Positions 33,090-44,970 of a stretch of 64,000 nt of DNA are shown piece after piece (the first letter of the stretch is position 1; every line of letters starts with the position of its first letter). The notes beneath the pieces were generated by a model. It was not told where the DNA came from. It searched no databases and worked only from the letters and a program-made list of their open reading frames with translations. Origin of the DNA: Proteles cristata cristata (Eukaryota; Chordata; Mammalia; Carnivora; Hyaenidae); contig JAESUZ010002401.1 of the NCBI GenBank assembly GCA_017311185.1, positions 372,001-436,000 of the forward strand. Reading direction: 5' to 3'. The translations under genes and the position numbers were made by a program.

Positions 33090-33500
33090 AAATATTAATA
33101 TTCATATTTAACTTGATATCTAAAGATAATCAATATCATTAGCCATATTCAGGAAAATAAAAGGACCTCAGAATGTTTTAACACCCTTTTACCACTCTTA
33201 TTATACATGCTAATGTTGGGTGGGTATATCTAGCTTGACTTATTTAACCCTTAAAGTAAACATTATCATTGGTTTATTCAGTAAATGCTTGCTTAGATTT
33301 ATCCACATGTTCACCATGTTCTTTGCTTACCATTTCTTCTTATACTCAGACTTTCTCCTGTATTTATTTACCCTCATTCTGAAGTACAATCTCTAGAATT
33401 GTACTTCTCTAAAAGTACTTCTCTGAAGTACAATCTCTAAAATCTTTAGAAAAAAGATTTGCTATAAAAAAAAGTGCTCATTTTTTTTTCAGTCAGAAAA
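33090..33500. other. AT-rich remnant with an inverted-repeat cluster
   Basis: Probably degraded old L1. It holds at 33381-33440 three interleaved copies of GAAGTACAAT and its complement (see findings). Confidence 0.45.
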
Positions 33501-34006
33501 TAAGTTTATTTTAACCTCATGTTTGAAAGATTATTTTGCTGGATATAATAGTACAGTTTGACATTTATCTTCTCTCAGCACATTAAATGTACCATTCCAC
33601 TTGTCTTCTGACTTCCTTTGTTGCTGTGGGAAAATAACCTGTCAGTTTAAATATAGTTCTTTAATAGATACACTGTCTTTTTCTTTAGGTGCTCCTAATA
33701 TAGTTTCCTTACTTTGGGTATTCAAAAATTTCACTATAATGTGCCCAGGTGATTTCTTTTTATTTATTCTTTTTGTAGTTCTGTTTTCTGAATCTGTCTT
33801 TCTCATCACTAGAGGCAAAGAAGAAATTCTTTGTATAGATTTCAAGAAATTTTCAGCCATTATCTCTTTAAATAATATTATTTGTCCCTTCATCTCTGTT
33901 ATCTCCTCCTGGAACTCCAGTAAATATTTGTTGGAGCTTTACTTCTGTGTCCTGAACATCTCTTTAATATTTCTTCTATATTTGTAGTTTCATTCTCTTT
34001 GTCTTT

Positions 34007-34223
34007 TTTTTTTTAATGTTTTATTTATTTCTAGGAGAGAGAGAGAGAGAGACAGCGTGAGCAGGGGAGGGTCAGAGAGAGAGGGAGTCACAGACTGAAA
34101 CAGGCTCCAGGCTCTGAGCTGGCAGTCAGCACAGAGCCCGACGCGGGGCTCGAACCCACGAACCGCAGATCATGACCTAAGCGAAAGTCGGACGCTTAAC
34201 CAACTAAGCCACCCAGGCGCCCC
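34007..34223 (-). mobile_element. Young CAN-SINE
   Basis: Near-consensus copy of the youngest subfamily (CCCGACGCGGGGCTCGAACC, AAGCGAAAGTCGGACGC). Flanking duplication is masked by T-runs (TTGTCTTTTT / CTGTCTTCTTTTT). Confidence 0.94.
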
Positions 34224-34529
34224 TGTCTTCTTTTTCTGAATGTGTTTTAATGTTCTACTATGCATCATGAATTGTCTCTTGACGTGCTTAATCTATACCT
34301 GCCATTTACTTTTTCTGTAGTGTATTAGTTCTACTATTTCTTCATATATCTGAAGTCATAATCCTTGAAAATGTATATATGGAGTTGAATTTCTAATGAC
34401 TGTTTTCTTGAAGAGGATTTGGATTTGTTTCCTCTAGCTATTGAGGAATGCTACCAACTTCATTTCTGACTTGGGGGCTTTGAAGAATGTACAGTTAATA
34501 TGACTTTGAGTTCTAGACACATGTTAAAG

Positions 34530-35156
34530 TAGCCTTGTAATTAAGCCTCTTTCTTCTTTGTTCCGCTTTTCCCAGAGCCCAGATAAAACTGGCAAATATC
34601 ACCATTTTTCTAGTTCAGCCATGGAGTCATCTTTGAAGCTCTAGCTCATCCTAGTTCCCACCTTTGTTGGTAAAGTGAACTCATTAAAACTTAGGCTGGT
34701 AGCCACTAGGGATCACATAAACATTCAGGGCTTTGCCTAGAAATACAGATTGTTGCTTTCTTTTTTCCCTGGTCTCTGAAAAATTCCCTTAATTTCTTAC
34801 CAGCTCTGCCTCAGACAAACATACAAAAATGTTTATTGAATTTTTGTTTGATCCTTTAATATTTTATACTGTCTTTATACACATGCTAGCTAAACTGGGA
34901 AAGGTTTTACTTAACATGTACTTTATTATATTACCAGAAATTAAATTTTCAGTTAAATTTTATTTAGAATTTTAATTAAAAATACATTTAAAATATAATA
35001 AAATGTTAGAGGAAAATATTGAAGAATATGTTAATAACTTTGACTACAGTTGGTCGTCTTCAGCTAAAATTGCAAAATTGTAAAGTCTATAACGAATTAA
35101 TATTGATTAATATATTTAATTGAAAAAATATATATATTTAATTGAATAAGAGTTGA
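34530..35156. other. Mostly unique AT-rich sequence
   Basis: The part from about 34960 may be the worn start of the L1M fragment at 35370. Nothing else recognised. Confidence 0.4.
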
Positions 35157-35169
35157 AAATTTTTGTATG

Positions 35170-35359
35170 GGGGCACCTGAGTGGCTCAGCTAGTTAGTGT
35201 CAGACTCTTGATTTCAACTCAGGTCACGATCTCACCATTGATGAGATCGAGCCCCATGTGTCGATCTCTTTGCTTTTTCTCTTCTCCTCTCTCTGCCCCT
35301 CCCTTGTTCTTTTTCTCTCTCTCTCAGAATAAATAAACAAAACCTTTTAAAAATAAAAT
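35170..35359 (+). mobile_element. Older CAN-SINE
   Basis: Target-site duplication AAAATTTTTGTATG / AAAATTTTTATATG at about 35157-35169 and 35360-35373. Head GGGGGCACCTGAGTGGCTCAG. Confidence 0.9.
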
Positions 35360-35369
35360 AAAATTTTTA

Positions 35370-35785
35370 TATGAAAACAATACCTTAAACAAAATCAGAA
35401 GACCAAAAGAAGCTAGAAGAAAATATTAACAATGTATGATGAAAGATTCATATATATAATATATAATTAACGCATACAAATTAATAAAGACATGCAGAAT
35501 CAGTTAGAAAATAAGTAATAGATATGAGCAGATAATTCAGACAAGAGGCTATACAGAGGGTCAAAAATTATGTAAAATTATGCTGAATGTCATTGGTCAT
35601 CAGAGAAATGCATATTAAACTAGTAAGATATCGTTTTTCACCCATCAGATCATAATTTAAAAGACTATAAAAGATAATATGTTAGACACATTCAATATTA
35701 GTGGAAGTACAAATTGATACAGACTTGTCGGAGGGTAGCTTGGCAATATATCTATTAAATTTAAAATATATTTCAGGGAATTTTG
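35370..35785 (+). mobile_element. L1M-type ORF2 3' fragment
   Basis: CATCAGAGAAATGCATATTAAA, TTTTTCACCCATCAGATCAT and GTGGAAGTACAAATTGATAC follow old L1 ORF2 sequence. No intact frame. Confidence 0.7.
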
Positions 35786-35799
35786 AGTTAATATACGTA

Positions 35800-36480
35800 T
35801 CTTCCTGCCAAAACCTCAGTTATTAATAGTTTTTTTTAAAATACAAGTCAGTGAGTCAAATATTCTGAATTTCAAGAAACAGATACCAGAAAAGTCGCTT
35901 TATTTTTTTTTCAAAATAACATTACATGTTCAGATAGTACACACTCTGATTTCTTACCACTAAGATGGTAAGATTTTCCTCTTCAACTATGTCCATGGAG
36001 CAGATAGTTTCAAGTTTTGAGGTTTATCTGACTTGGTGACTCATTCTCTTGATCTGACTCACTGCCCCTCTTTTGAACAAGATGAAAGGCAGTAATGAAA
36101 TCCAATAACAGCATTTCCTTCCTCATTTGGAGTACTAAAGGCAGCTTCCTCTATTCCTTAGCAAAGGTATTACAAAGTAGAGGGCATGGAAAGATCCTTA
36201 AGATATGAGGCAAATGCATGGGAAAGGACTTAGAAAGACACTTCTCATACTGATATGCAGTGGAAGAAGATTGCCATGGTATGTCAAAGGGATGTTGAAG
36301 GACATCATACAATCTATCTATGGTCACATAATTTACATAAATTATCTCCTTGGACTGGAACAGACTAAGTCTTGCTGTGCCATTCTGCCCTGGTACAGTT
36401 TTGTAAGTCCATTTGGTGTCTAAGTAAGGAAATACTGTGGTAAGAATGGCCAAGAAGGACTCTTCCTCAGGAATGTCCCT
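35800..36480. other. Unassigned sequence with a 100-codon open frame
   Basis: The minus strand is open from 36453 to 36151 (Met start, ending FAKE). I do not recognise the product. There is no signal peptide, no clear domain and no in-frame continuation. Composition is ordinary. It is more likely chance or an old repeat than a gene. Confidence 0.3.
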
Positions 36481-36499
36481 AGCATCTACATATATCTTA

Positions 36500-36663
36500 A
36501 ACTCAGCAAGTCATTCTCTAAGAATCTGTTATAAAAAAAATTTGCACATGTGTCCGAAGAAGCAAGTATACAAGTCGATGTTCATTGCTTCATTGTTTCT
36601 GGCAGTGAAAAATTGCATATGGCCTATATGATCATCAGTAGAAAAAAGAATAAATATATTTTA
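36500..36663 (+). mobile_element. Possible L1M fragment
   Basis: GATGTTCATTGCTTCATTGT and GCAGTGAAAAATTGCATATG resemble L1 ORF2 C-terminal sequence. Short and diverged. Confidence 0.4.
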
Positions 36664-36899
36664 AATCTGGGCCTTAGGGTGGCTCAGTCAGTTGAACATC
36701 CAACTCTTGATGTTGGCTCAGGTCATGATCTCATGTTTCATGAAATCAAGCCCTGCATTGGGCTCTGTGCTGACAGCATGGAGTCTGCTTGGGATACTCT
36801 CTCTTCCTGTCTTGCCCTACCCTGCTCATGATCTCTCTCTCTCTCTCTCTCTCTCTCTGTCACTAAATAAATAAATATATAAAAATAAACTTTAAAAAA
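36664..36899 (+). mobile_element. CAN-SINE with CT microsatellite
   Basis: Imperfect duplication AATAAATATATTTT / AATAAATAAATTTT. (CT)n at 36833-36858. The tail is an AATAAATAAATA series. Confidence 0.9.
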
Positions 36900-36919
36900 T
36901 AAATAAATAAATTTTCTTT

Positions 36920-38070
36920 GTGTTATTTTATAATGAGAATATCTTTGTGTAATTATTGGGTAATTAAACAATTTTTTAAAGCACTTATTTTTATAAAGGA
37001 GAGAGAGGTTAGTTAAGATTAAAGGAGCTGTTGGAGGATGCTTGACATAGCCACAGAGAAAAGAGGTAGGAGATGGCCTGAAGTGAGGATCTGAGGGCAG
37101 AACTTGTAGGATTCATGCATTCATTTTGTTTTGTTGCCAAAACTTTTATTATGCACCTATTATAGGGTAGGCATTGGGAAAGGAATATTCAGAGATGAAA
37201 CGTATAATTTCCTGCTCTCTAAAGGTTCACAGAGAAGTAAGCAGACATTTATAGTGCAGCGAGATAAGACCTACCTAGGTCTGGTGAATCAGAAGAGTAC
37301 AAAGAGGGGGAAGAAGCTATAGCCACATCCATCCAAGTGCGAGACTTGGCTTTCTGCTTCCCCCAGGGACCGCCATGACCCTGTATGTGGCGTATACGTT
37401 ATGTCAGGAATTATAGGACTTCAGGCAAAATAGGATCTGTGCTGGGAATGGGCAACAAGATCTCCTCCATAGCTAACAAAATGAGCTAACATGAAATGGA
37501 CAGCAGGATTTTAGTCCTTTAACCACCTCTCTCCACCATTACCATGCAACTTCTATGATACTTCCAATTCCTTTAACAGAAAAAAAATCTTTCATTATTA
37601 AAGATCTGAAATTTTTAATGCAATTGCTATCTGAAAGCTATTCATACTAAAACATATATAATCAAACTGTAGGCAATAAATACAGAACAAATTAATGAAA
37701 GACCAAATAAACAAAAGCAGATCCTCCCAAGTTATAATAGAATGGAAAAAAAGTAACTGCAGTAGCAGATTGATATTTTGATAATAATTAATTTATTTTT
37801 CATTTTCTACATTTCGTTTTTGTTTTGTGACCTTTTCCTCCACTTTGGGCAGCAAAGAGTAGTTGCTTCTATAGCCTTGGGGAAGGAAGGTCACAAACAG
37901 ACAACACAGAACTAGAGTCCATTTCTCTCAACTTTTGAGTTTCAAACTAGATTTTTAAAATTCCTAGTGTAACCAATTGGCTGCAAGAAAGAGTTTTGAG
38001 GATCTAAAGCTAAAATTAATGCTGTAAACATTTCATTTTGAAGGATGCATGATATCGGAATTGGTTTTCC
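36920..38070. other. Unique sequence, nothing recognised
   Basis: No repeat consensus or coding signal seen over about 1.15 kb. Confidence 0.45.
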
Positions 38071-38071
38071 T

Positions 38072-38478
38072 TCCTGTATTAGTCTGTTAGGGCTGACTAA
38101 TATACCATGAATGGGTGGCTTAAACAACAGAAATCTATTTTCTCAGAGTTCTGGAAACTGGACATCCAAGATCAAGGTGCTTGGCAGGGTTGCTTTCTGA
38201 TGAGTTCTCTCTTCCTGGGTTACAGACTGATGCCTTCTCAGTGTGTCCTCAAAAATGGTCTTTTTTCTGTGTGTGTGTCTTCTTGGTATGTCTTCCTCTT
38301 CTAATATCAGCACCAATCCTATTGGATTAGGGTCCCACTATCATGACCTCATTAAACACCAATTACCTCCTTTAAGGTTCTATCTCCAGAGACAGTCACA
38401 GTGGGGATTAGGGCTTCAACAGATTAATCTAGGGGGAGGGGAAAGGCAGCACACAAGTTGGTCCATAACACTCCCTCC
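38072..38478 (-). mobile_element. MaLR (MLT1-type) solo LTR
   Basis: CTGTATTAGTCTGTTAGGGC at one end and AAGTTGGTCCATAACACTCC at the other, with GGTGGCTTAAACAACAGAAA and CCTATTGGATTAGGGTCCCA between, is a well-preserved MLT1-type LTR in reverse. A TG run lies at 38268-38279. Confidence 0.85.
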
Positions 38479-38484
38479 AACTTG

Positions 38485-38785
38485 TTAGAGGCGCTCTGTC
38501 CAAAACAAGTATCATGTAATTAAAATTTTTCTAGTAGCCATATTGTTTCAAAAAGTAAACAGAAATAAGTAATACTAACTATAACACTATCTTTTATTCC
38601 AGCATAATCTAAAATATTATCATTTCAATGTATAAACTATAATGAGATATTTTTTGATCTTCATACTAAGTCTTTGAAATCAGTGTGCATTTTCGCTTTC
38701 AGTACATCTCATTTTGAGCTAGCTACATTTTGAGGGCTACTAGTGGCTATTATTTTGGACAATGTACTGTTAGATAATTCTCTAA
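38485..38785. mobile_element. hAT-type non-autonomous DNA transposon fragment
   Basis: CTCTGTCCAAAACAAG at the left and TATTTTGGACAATGTA at the right look like worn terminal inverted repeats. TTCTAGTAGCCATATTG and GGGCTACTAGTGGCTATT inside fit a common mammalian MITE. Confidence 0.6.
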
Positions 38786-38789
38786 GCTG

Positions 38790-39420
38790 AAGAGAGAGGT
38801 CAAATAGAGCAAGAGAGAGTGGTTCCAAGATATGGCTGATGTCCCAGGAGAAGGGATTGAGGAGGAGTCATGATCTGATAGAATTCCCAGGTAAATTCTG
38901 GGAATCTGAGAGCAGAAGGACCTGTGCTCACTTCTCAGGTGGGGACATGGTAAATAGGAAAAGGTAGAAATGGCAACCAGATATGTCTAACACAACCCCC
39001 AAAGTCTCCAGAATGGCACATCCAACAATTTTCCAATCCCTAAGAAGGCTGAGGACATGGCTCTTGGAGAGTCATCACAGTCAGGGAGCCACAGGCTTCC
39101 AGGACCAAAGATGATAGGAGTGTCATAGACATAGCCATGAATGCAGCCTGCAGAGCCATCAGCATCCAAGAACCCAACACTTTACTCTATATCCCTACAA
39201 CTTAGATGCCACTCTGGGGAGAGAGAAGGGAAAAGGGAAAATTCTAAATTCATGGAGTTTACCAGAAATGATGAAAGAAACCAGAAATATGCTTATCTGC
39301 AGTCTACTGAACCATATTTCTGCTATCAAGCAGAATGGATTCTTGAATAGAAATTTACATTGAGTTACAAGTTTTCAAGTTCAGTTTAGTCAAATCAAAA
39401 CATAGGTCTAGCTTCCCTGA
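38790..39420. other. Unique sequence, nothing recognised
   Basis: Ordinary sequence. The short frames at 38987-39350 have no support. Confidence 0.4.
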
Positions 39421-39422
39421 AC

Positions 39423-40165
39423 TCTGTGGAAGAGAGAACAGTAATTACCAGGAGTATGAAACGGTCCCTCAAAGCACAACCAGCAGCACAACGGTCCCTC
39501 AAAGCCACCTGGCAAGAGCCATGCCCAGCTTAGCAGAAGGAATATTGGCCTAGGAGGAACACCACGGCTAACTCTTTGTGTGCATAATTCATTTTGACTT
39601 GGCCTTTTATTTTCCCCCTTTCACACCTATTTCTTTTCTGCAGTCTCCATACTGACTCCCGGAATTGTCCCTTCCTCTTTGTGGGTGCTCCTGGGAGAAC
39701 AAGGAATTAGCAGGGGACAATTTTACAATTCTTGTGAAATTGCTGGAGTTTGGCACCTGAGATTAGAGTTGTGTCCTAACACAACAGAATTTCTCTGTCT
39801 AGTGCTCCCTTTGATTTGATTTGCTTCTCCAACTTATACTCCCAGCTTGAAGATTCCAGGTTTGTGGCTGGTTTTCTGCTTGCAGACCTTGTTAAGACCT
39901 TTTTTCCAGGGACAGACTCCCGGGGTACCCAATTCAAGGAGGCATTCACTCTGGCTGCCCCTGAGAGCAGGTACCTTCTTAAGTTTTGCGTCGCACCTAA
40001 CTCACTGCCTCACCCTAACGTAGGCCCTGTCACTTTCTATTATCTAGAAATAAAACAGCTTCCAGCACCTGGCCTCTCCTGTGGTCTGTCTTTGTGGGCA
40101 GCCTTGTCGTTCACACTTCAGTGTTCCAGGTCTCGCCCAAATACCCACATCCCTCTGGAACAATG
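39423..40165. other. Unclassified LTR-like block
   Basis: GC-richer than its surroundings, with a poly(A) signal AGAAATAAAACAGC near 40050 followed by a GT-rich stretch, and a 30-bp tandem duplication at 39460-39505. The layout suggests a retroviral LTR (U3 to U5, plus strand), but I cannot assign a family. The 116-codon frame at 39816-40166 is unsupported. Confidence 0.35.
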
Positions 40166-40169
40166 AAGA

Positions 40170-41035
40170 AATTGCAGCACAGCAGCAGATCAACCCTGGG
40201 TAACATCCACTGGGTGGGATAAGTAGAAACTGCTGGGTGAGCTTTCTTTTCCCCTTTAAATTGTACAGTTTGGACTAGAAGAGACTTTAATAATCATATA
40301 ATTTTATGTATCTGCTAATATTCAGGATTTTGAGACTTTATTTGTTTTACTTAAGAGATTCTCAGAAGTGCTTTTAACAAAGGTATTTTTGTAATGGATG
40401 ATTTAGGGAGGAAAAGTCATTCCCAGGACCGTTACCTGTAGGAAAGACCGTCATATTCATACAACCAAGTCAGTCCTAAAACTGGAGGTTCCAGCAGTCA
40501 GTGACACAATAATCAGAGCATTGGTAAAAAAAGAGTCATAACTAGACCAAAATGTAGTGGAACCATTTATGTTCCTGTGTGATTGGATTCAAGCAAATAT
40601 CTCTCTGCCCTTAGGGATTGGATGGGACCAAAAGAAGTATTAAAATAAATAATTCAAAGTTAATATTATGAAATCTCCAGAATATCAGTTTGAAAGAACC
40701 AAAATAAGTCAAATAGAGTATGTAATTCTATATCCATGCTACATTAGACTGACATACTATTGCTCAGGGAGTCTAGTATAGCAGTTTTCCTCCAAACACC
40801 AGCAACTGGGCTCTATATTTAGCTAAGTAAGTTTCTCAATCCTCGGAAATCCATTCAAACAGGACAGTAATGAGTGAGCAGTTTTTTTTTAATATGTATC
40901 TACTCATATATTATGATCTAATAACATTCAGGACTTGCAACCTTCAAAGCATTTTGTAATTACTTGATAAAAAATCCTTCACCATCCACCTGAGTCAGTA
41001 AATAACATTACAACATTATATTGGTGAGGATCTCA
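40170..41035. other. Unique AT-rich sequence, nothing recognised
   Basis: No repeat or coding signal seen. Confidence 0.45.
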
Positions 41036-41039
41036 TACA

Positions 41040-41135
41040 CAGACATTAGTGACTCATCGACAGAGCCAGGTTTGGACCCAGTAATTCTGGATCCCCAGTC
41101 CAATGACTACTGCATATGGACTGCCTCACTCCCTC
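41040..41135 (-). mobile_element. MIR fragment
   Basis: CAGAGCCAGGTTTGGACCCA and GTCCAATGACTACTGCATA fit the reversed MIR core. Confidence 0.55.
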
Positions 41136-41139
41136 TTCC

Positions 41140-42475
41140 AAGTAGTGAGTCAATTAACTAATCTGGTGACAGAAACATCAATTTATTCAAGTTTTACCTA
41201 ATTCTATAAAGACTAAAGTGTATCATACTACAGCCATCTAACAGAAATGTCTGAATTTGTGTTTATGTACACTTTAGATATATATGTTAAATTTCTCAGT
41301 TGCATAAATTTATTTTCAGTTATTCCAGATTTCCAAAAAAATCTGACCTTCCATAACTATTTTTAAAGAGGTAATTTAATTCAAAACATTAAAGAAAACT
41401 AGTTGTAAAATAGCATCATAATTAACTTTAAGAAAACAAGCTTAACAGACAGTCCAGAGAAAAATCATATGCAAGAAGGACTGCCAATATTTGTCAAGTA
41501 ATGAAATTCTCTGTCTTCCAAATTTTCTAAATTATACTTCAGAAAAATTAGCAAATATCTCATCTGTAAACTTGCCAATAAATCAACCTAAAGATTATTG
41601 CTAAGATTCTACGTAATAAAACAAACTAGTGCTTATGTTCCTGGTGTTTTATTTTTCTGCTCCTAAGTGAACAGGATGATGCAGCTTCTTAAATAAATTT
41701 TGCTGGCGTTTTATTTCCTTTGGAGCTATCAACATTATTGTCAAATGATCATATGACCTAATTTAAAATTTTAAATAAAGTTGGCATTTCATTTATAATA
41801 TGCTGAAGAGTGTTCTTATTAACTACAAATTCAAAGCATCATGAAATGAAATATAAAATGCCATGGTCTTATTTATTAGCCATACAGCAAAGATTTACTA
41901 CTTTCTCTTAACTGTATTATTTTTCATCCAAATCAAAGACATATTCAGCTTAGTCATCAGAAAGGTTAAAAAGACGGAAGTTCCTCTGGCCAAGAGTGAG
42001 CAATAAAGTGAATTTTAAAATATGATTTAAAAACAGGGGCCCATGTTCAGGTTGATCTGGCTAGAAGTCAAATACAGGAGGACTTCCATTTCTCGGGACA
42101 GCTGCAGCTTTTCTCTCACATTTATTTAGCATCAAGCCTTATGTTAATACAAGAATTTATAAGAGCAAACCAAAACAATAGCAATGAAGCCTATTGTATA
42201 TAAAATAGCATTGTGTCTCTTATCTTAAAATCAGTGCAAAATTAAGGATAAGAATGAAGACCTAAAGCAGCTTTTTATCAATTAACTCAAGGGCAAACAC
42301 TTGAAGAATAACTGGGAAATAAGGTGAATCAATTCTGTGTAATAAATTTGAACTCTAGGGTTGTTTTTTTTTTTTTAAGGCACTTCTATCACTGATTTGT
42401 TTGCAGAGTGAAGTGGGTTTTCTGCAATCATAGAATGAGTGCAACTGTTAAATATTATCATTCAAGGAGCAGAGT
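41140..42475. other. Unique AT-rich sequence, nothing recognised
   Basis: No repeat consensus or exon recognised in about 1.3 kb; a stretch that could hold conserved non-coding sequence. Confidence 0.45.
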
Positions 42476-42479
42476 TTCT

Positions 42480-42655
42480 GTCCTAAAACCCAAGGCTGTT
42501 TCAGCTCTCCGTTGGTTGTGTCTGCGAAAAGTCACTGTGTCACCCTGGCCAAGGAAATTAACATGTCTATATCTCATTTTGCTTTTCTGTAAAATGTTGG
42601 TCTCCCAGACTAGAAAAATGTATTTATTCAACAATAATTATAAAAGGCTTTGGAA
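42480..42655 (+). mobile_element. Probable MIR fragment
   Basis: GTGTCACCCTGGCCAAGGAA and CTTTTCTGTAAAATGTTGG match the MIR 3' half in order. The 90-codon frame at 42408-42680 overlaps it and is not credible as a gene. Confidence 0.5.
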
Positions 42656-42659
42656 GTCT

Positions 42660-43135
42660 GGTGTACTAGTTGCATGCTAATAATAATGATTACAAATGAG
42701 GATCCTTCAAAAGAAGTTTAGAGAAAAAAGGAAACTACTTTGGGGTTCACTTAAGAATGATTGAGACCCAGAAAGAAAGTGATTCAAATGTTCATAAGCA
42801 GCTAGGGATTCAGGGGAGAAAACTCTTCTTTACCTCATTTCAAAAATCTACATGGGAAAAACAGAATATAAAGGGAATTATTTATGCCCTAAACAATGAT
42901 GCCTTCTGCTAATGCTAATGCGTGCGTGCGTGTGTGCGTGTGTGTTTGTGTAAAATGACTAAATTTTAGTTAAGATTATATTTTAAACTTTTTTGGAAAA
43001 TCACCTCTATTCTCTATGTGACTTTACTCTTTTTGACCACATCATTATTAGTTCTCATAATTTCACAAGAATTGTTATCATAACAGGAATATCAATATTA
43101 ATTAATTCCAGTTAGAGAACTATGCAAAAATAGTT
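42660..43135. other. Unique sequence with a TGCG/TG microsatellite
   Basis: Otherwise nothing recognised. GCGTGCGTGCGTGTGTGCGTG at about 42920-42950 is a short TG-type repeat. Confidence 0.5.
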
Positions 43136-43139
43136 TCGG

Positions 43140-43385
43140 ATTGAAAGAGCATGGACTTTGGAGTCAGACAGACCCACGTTAGAAAACTGGCTCTGCCACT
43201 TGGTGGCTTCACGGCTTTGGACAAATTACTTAACCTCCTGAGTCTCAATTTCCATGCCTATAAAACAATCAATAATACTTCCTGCACTGGGCTGTTGTGA
43301 GGATTACATAAGCTTACATTTGAAAAGTAACCTATTCAAAGCCTGGCTGTCCGTTAGTCAGTTAAAGATAGTAACTATTCTATTC
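43140..43385 (+). mobile_element. MIR SINE
   Basis: Well preserved: AGAGCATGGACTTTGGAGTC, ACTGGCTCTGCCACTTGGT, ACAAATTACTTAACCTCCTG and GGGCTGTTGTGAGGATTACA in MIR order. Confidence 0.9.
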
Positions 43386-43614
43386 TAACTGCATGCTGTC
43401 CCTACATGAGCCTGAATGATCCCATTTGAGAGAATCTTGCCCAGCAGTTGATTGGCGTTTTGAAGCAGATCAAGACTTACGTCACTGCAAGTGCTATCAA
43501 TAACTCTTAATAACTCTTAAGGCACAGTTGTTCTTTTCATGATAGATTCTAGATTAGTATTTATGAATTTTACATGGGATCTGCATTTTGTAAGTTTTCT
43601 CAAAGCAGTATCAT

Positions 43615-43675
43615 TTGTGTGTGTGTGTGTGTGTGTCTGTATGTGTGTGTATAAATATACACACATATAATAAAT
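43615..43675. repeat. (TG)n and (CA)/(TA) microsatellite
   Basis: (TG)11 at 43615-43636, a second short TG run, then ATATACACACATATA, giving a potential hairpin. Confidence 0.92.
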
Positions 43676-43774
43676 ACATGTATGTTTTTCTTTTTTTGGT
43701 AGAGAATCTCTGACAGCCTGTGGAATATTTCATTATTTTCAAGATGTTAAAGATAGGAAATCTGAATTTAACAA

Positions 43775-43835
43775 TGTTTCTTCACAGATGAGGAAAGAGA
43801 GATTGGGTAACTTGTCCAAAGTCACACAGTGCTAG
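43775..43835 (-). mobile_element. MIR/L2-type fragment
   Basis: CACAGATGAGGAAAGAGAGA and TTGTCCAAAGTCACACAGTG are typical reversed MIR core text. Confidence 0.55.
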
Positions 43836-43839
43836 ATTG

Positions 43840-44950
43840 TGAAAACTCTACCAATCCAATGTTCGTTTAGTGCCTTTAAATAAAACATAAAAGGCAATAA
43901 AACATATTGCTGCTTTGGAAAAAAAAAGTTTTCTGGTCAGAGATTTTACATGTCCCCATGACAGAAATCATGTGTTACCATTTTGTTCACACAGGGGTTA
44001 GCAGAATTCTTTGGAATAGTGAGTACACAATACAAATATTTCAAATGAATTAATGGATTTTTCTTAAGACTATAGTGTGTGTGTGGCTTTTTCTTTTGGG
44101 GAGTATAATTCAACAAAATTGGATTTTGTTGTGTATAATGGTTACAAATTATATTAAGTTTATGATGACATAAGCAAATGAATAATGGAACAGTTACCTG
44201 GAATTTTTTAAAAATTATGTGGCATTTTATAAAGGAAGACTGGCTGCCAGCATGGATGATACATACTAAAAGCCCCTATTCTAAAGAGTGAATGTATGTT
44301 TATGTACTTAAATGGAACAACTGCCTGAAAATTTTACTTTTCTTTTCCTGTCTACATTGAGTCTTAGACTATGTGTCTGTGAGGTCACATATCTTGATGA
44401 AAACAGGAAAATAAGATAACCATCAAGATGTTGATATAATCACAGCATAAATGAAAAACTAAGCATACAACTGCAATCAGAAAAGTTATACCTATTAACT
44501 TGTGTCACAATATTATATTTACATAGTAAATTCACATAGTAGAGCCATTCCAACTGCTGCAATAATGCACAGCCTCTAAAATTCATGATCTTGAAGATAA
44601 TGTGGCAACATGAAGAAAAATGTTTGTGTTTTAATAGTTCACTAGGAAATCAGTATTCACTGTGACATAATTTTATAGAAGAGAATTCTGCACAGGAAAG
44701 GGACAAAAACGGAAATATACCAAAATAATAAAAGTAGCTGTGTTAGGGGGTAGCAATATGAGTGCTTCTTTCTTATCCCTAGTGGTATTACCTCTGTAAC
44801 AAAAAAAAAAAATTTACAAGTGCAAAGAAAATGAGTTCTATAAAAGAAAGTATAGTAAACATCTGTTATTTGTAGCAGTCCCAAATTTTTTGAAACCACC
44901 CCACATTTTGATAGTTTGCCACATGTGAATTCTGTCTTCCCAGGGTAAAT
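43840..44950. other. Unique AT-rich sequence, nothing recognised
   Basis: The 106-codon minus-strand frame at 44657-44977 is hydrophobic and unlike any family I know. It runs through a T-run and a SINE edge, so chance is likelier. Confidence 0.4.
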
Positions 44951-44970
44951 TCTAAAATTAAACATTTCCT

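Larger units (their letters stand above)
30960..34520 (-). mobile_element. Ancient L1M/HAL1-like element, heavily interrupted
   Basis: Minus-strand L1 order can be followed in pieces: ORF2 5'-half text at 30960-31300 and 31540-32250 (TTTCACTGTGGTCAAAAATA, CTCTATGTTCCACTATGTGG), and ORF1-like text at 33500-34000 (TTATTTTGCTGGATATAATA, ATTTTCAGCCATTATCTCTT). SINEs at 31313, 32279 and 34007 and an LTR at 32640-33080 split it. Outer ends are uncertain. The plus-strand 128-codon frame at 33601-33987 is antisense to it. Confidence 0.6.

Noticed and set aside
33601..33987. 128-codon plus-strand frame
   Set aside because: Antisense to ORF1-like sequence of an old L1; hydrophobic composition follows from the T-rich strand.
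39816..40166. 116-codon plus-strand frame as a secreted or membrane protein
   Set aside because: No signal peptide or domain. It overlaps an LTR-like block with a poly(A) signal inside it.
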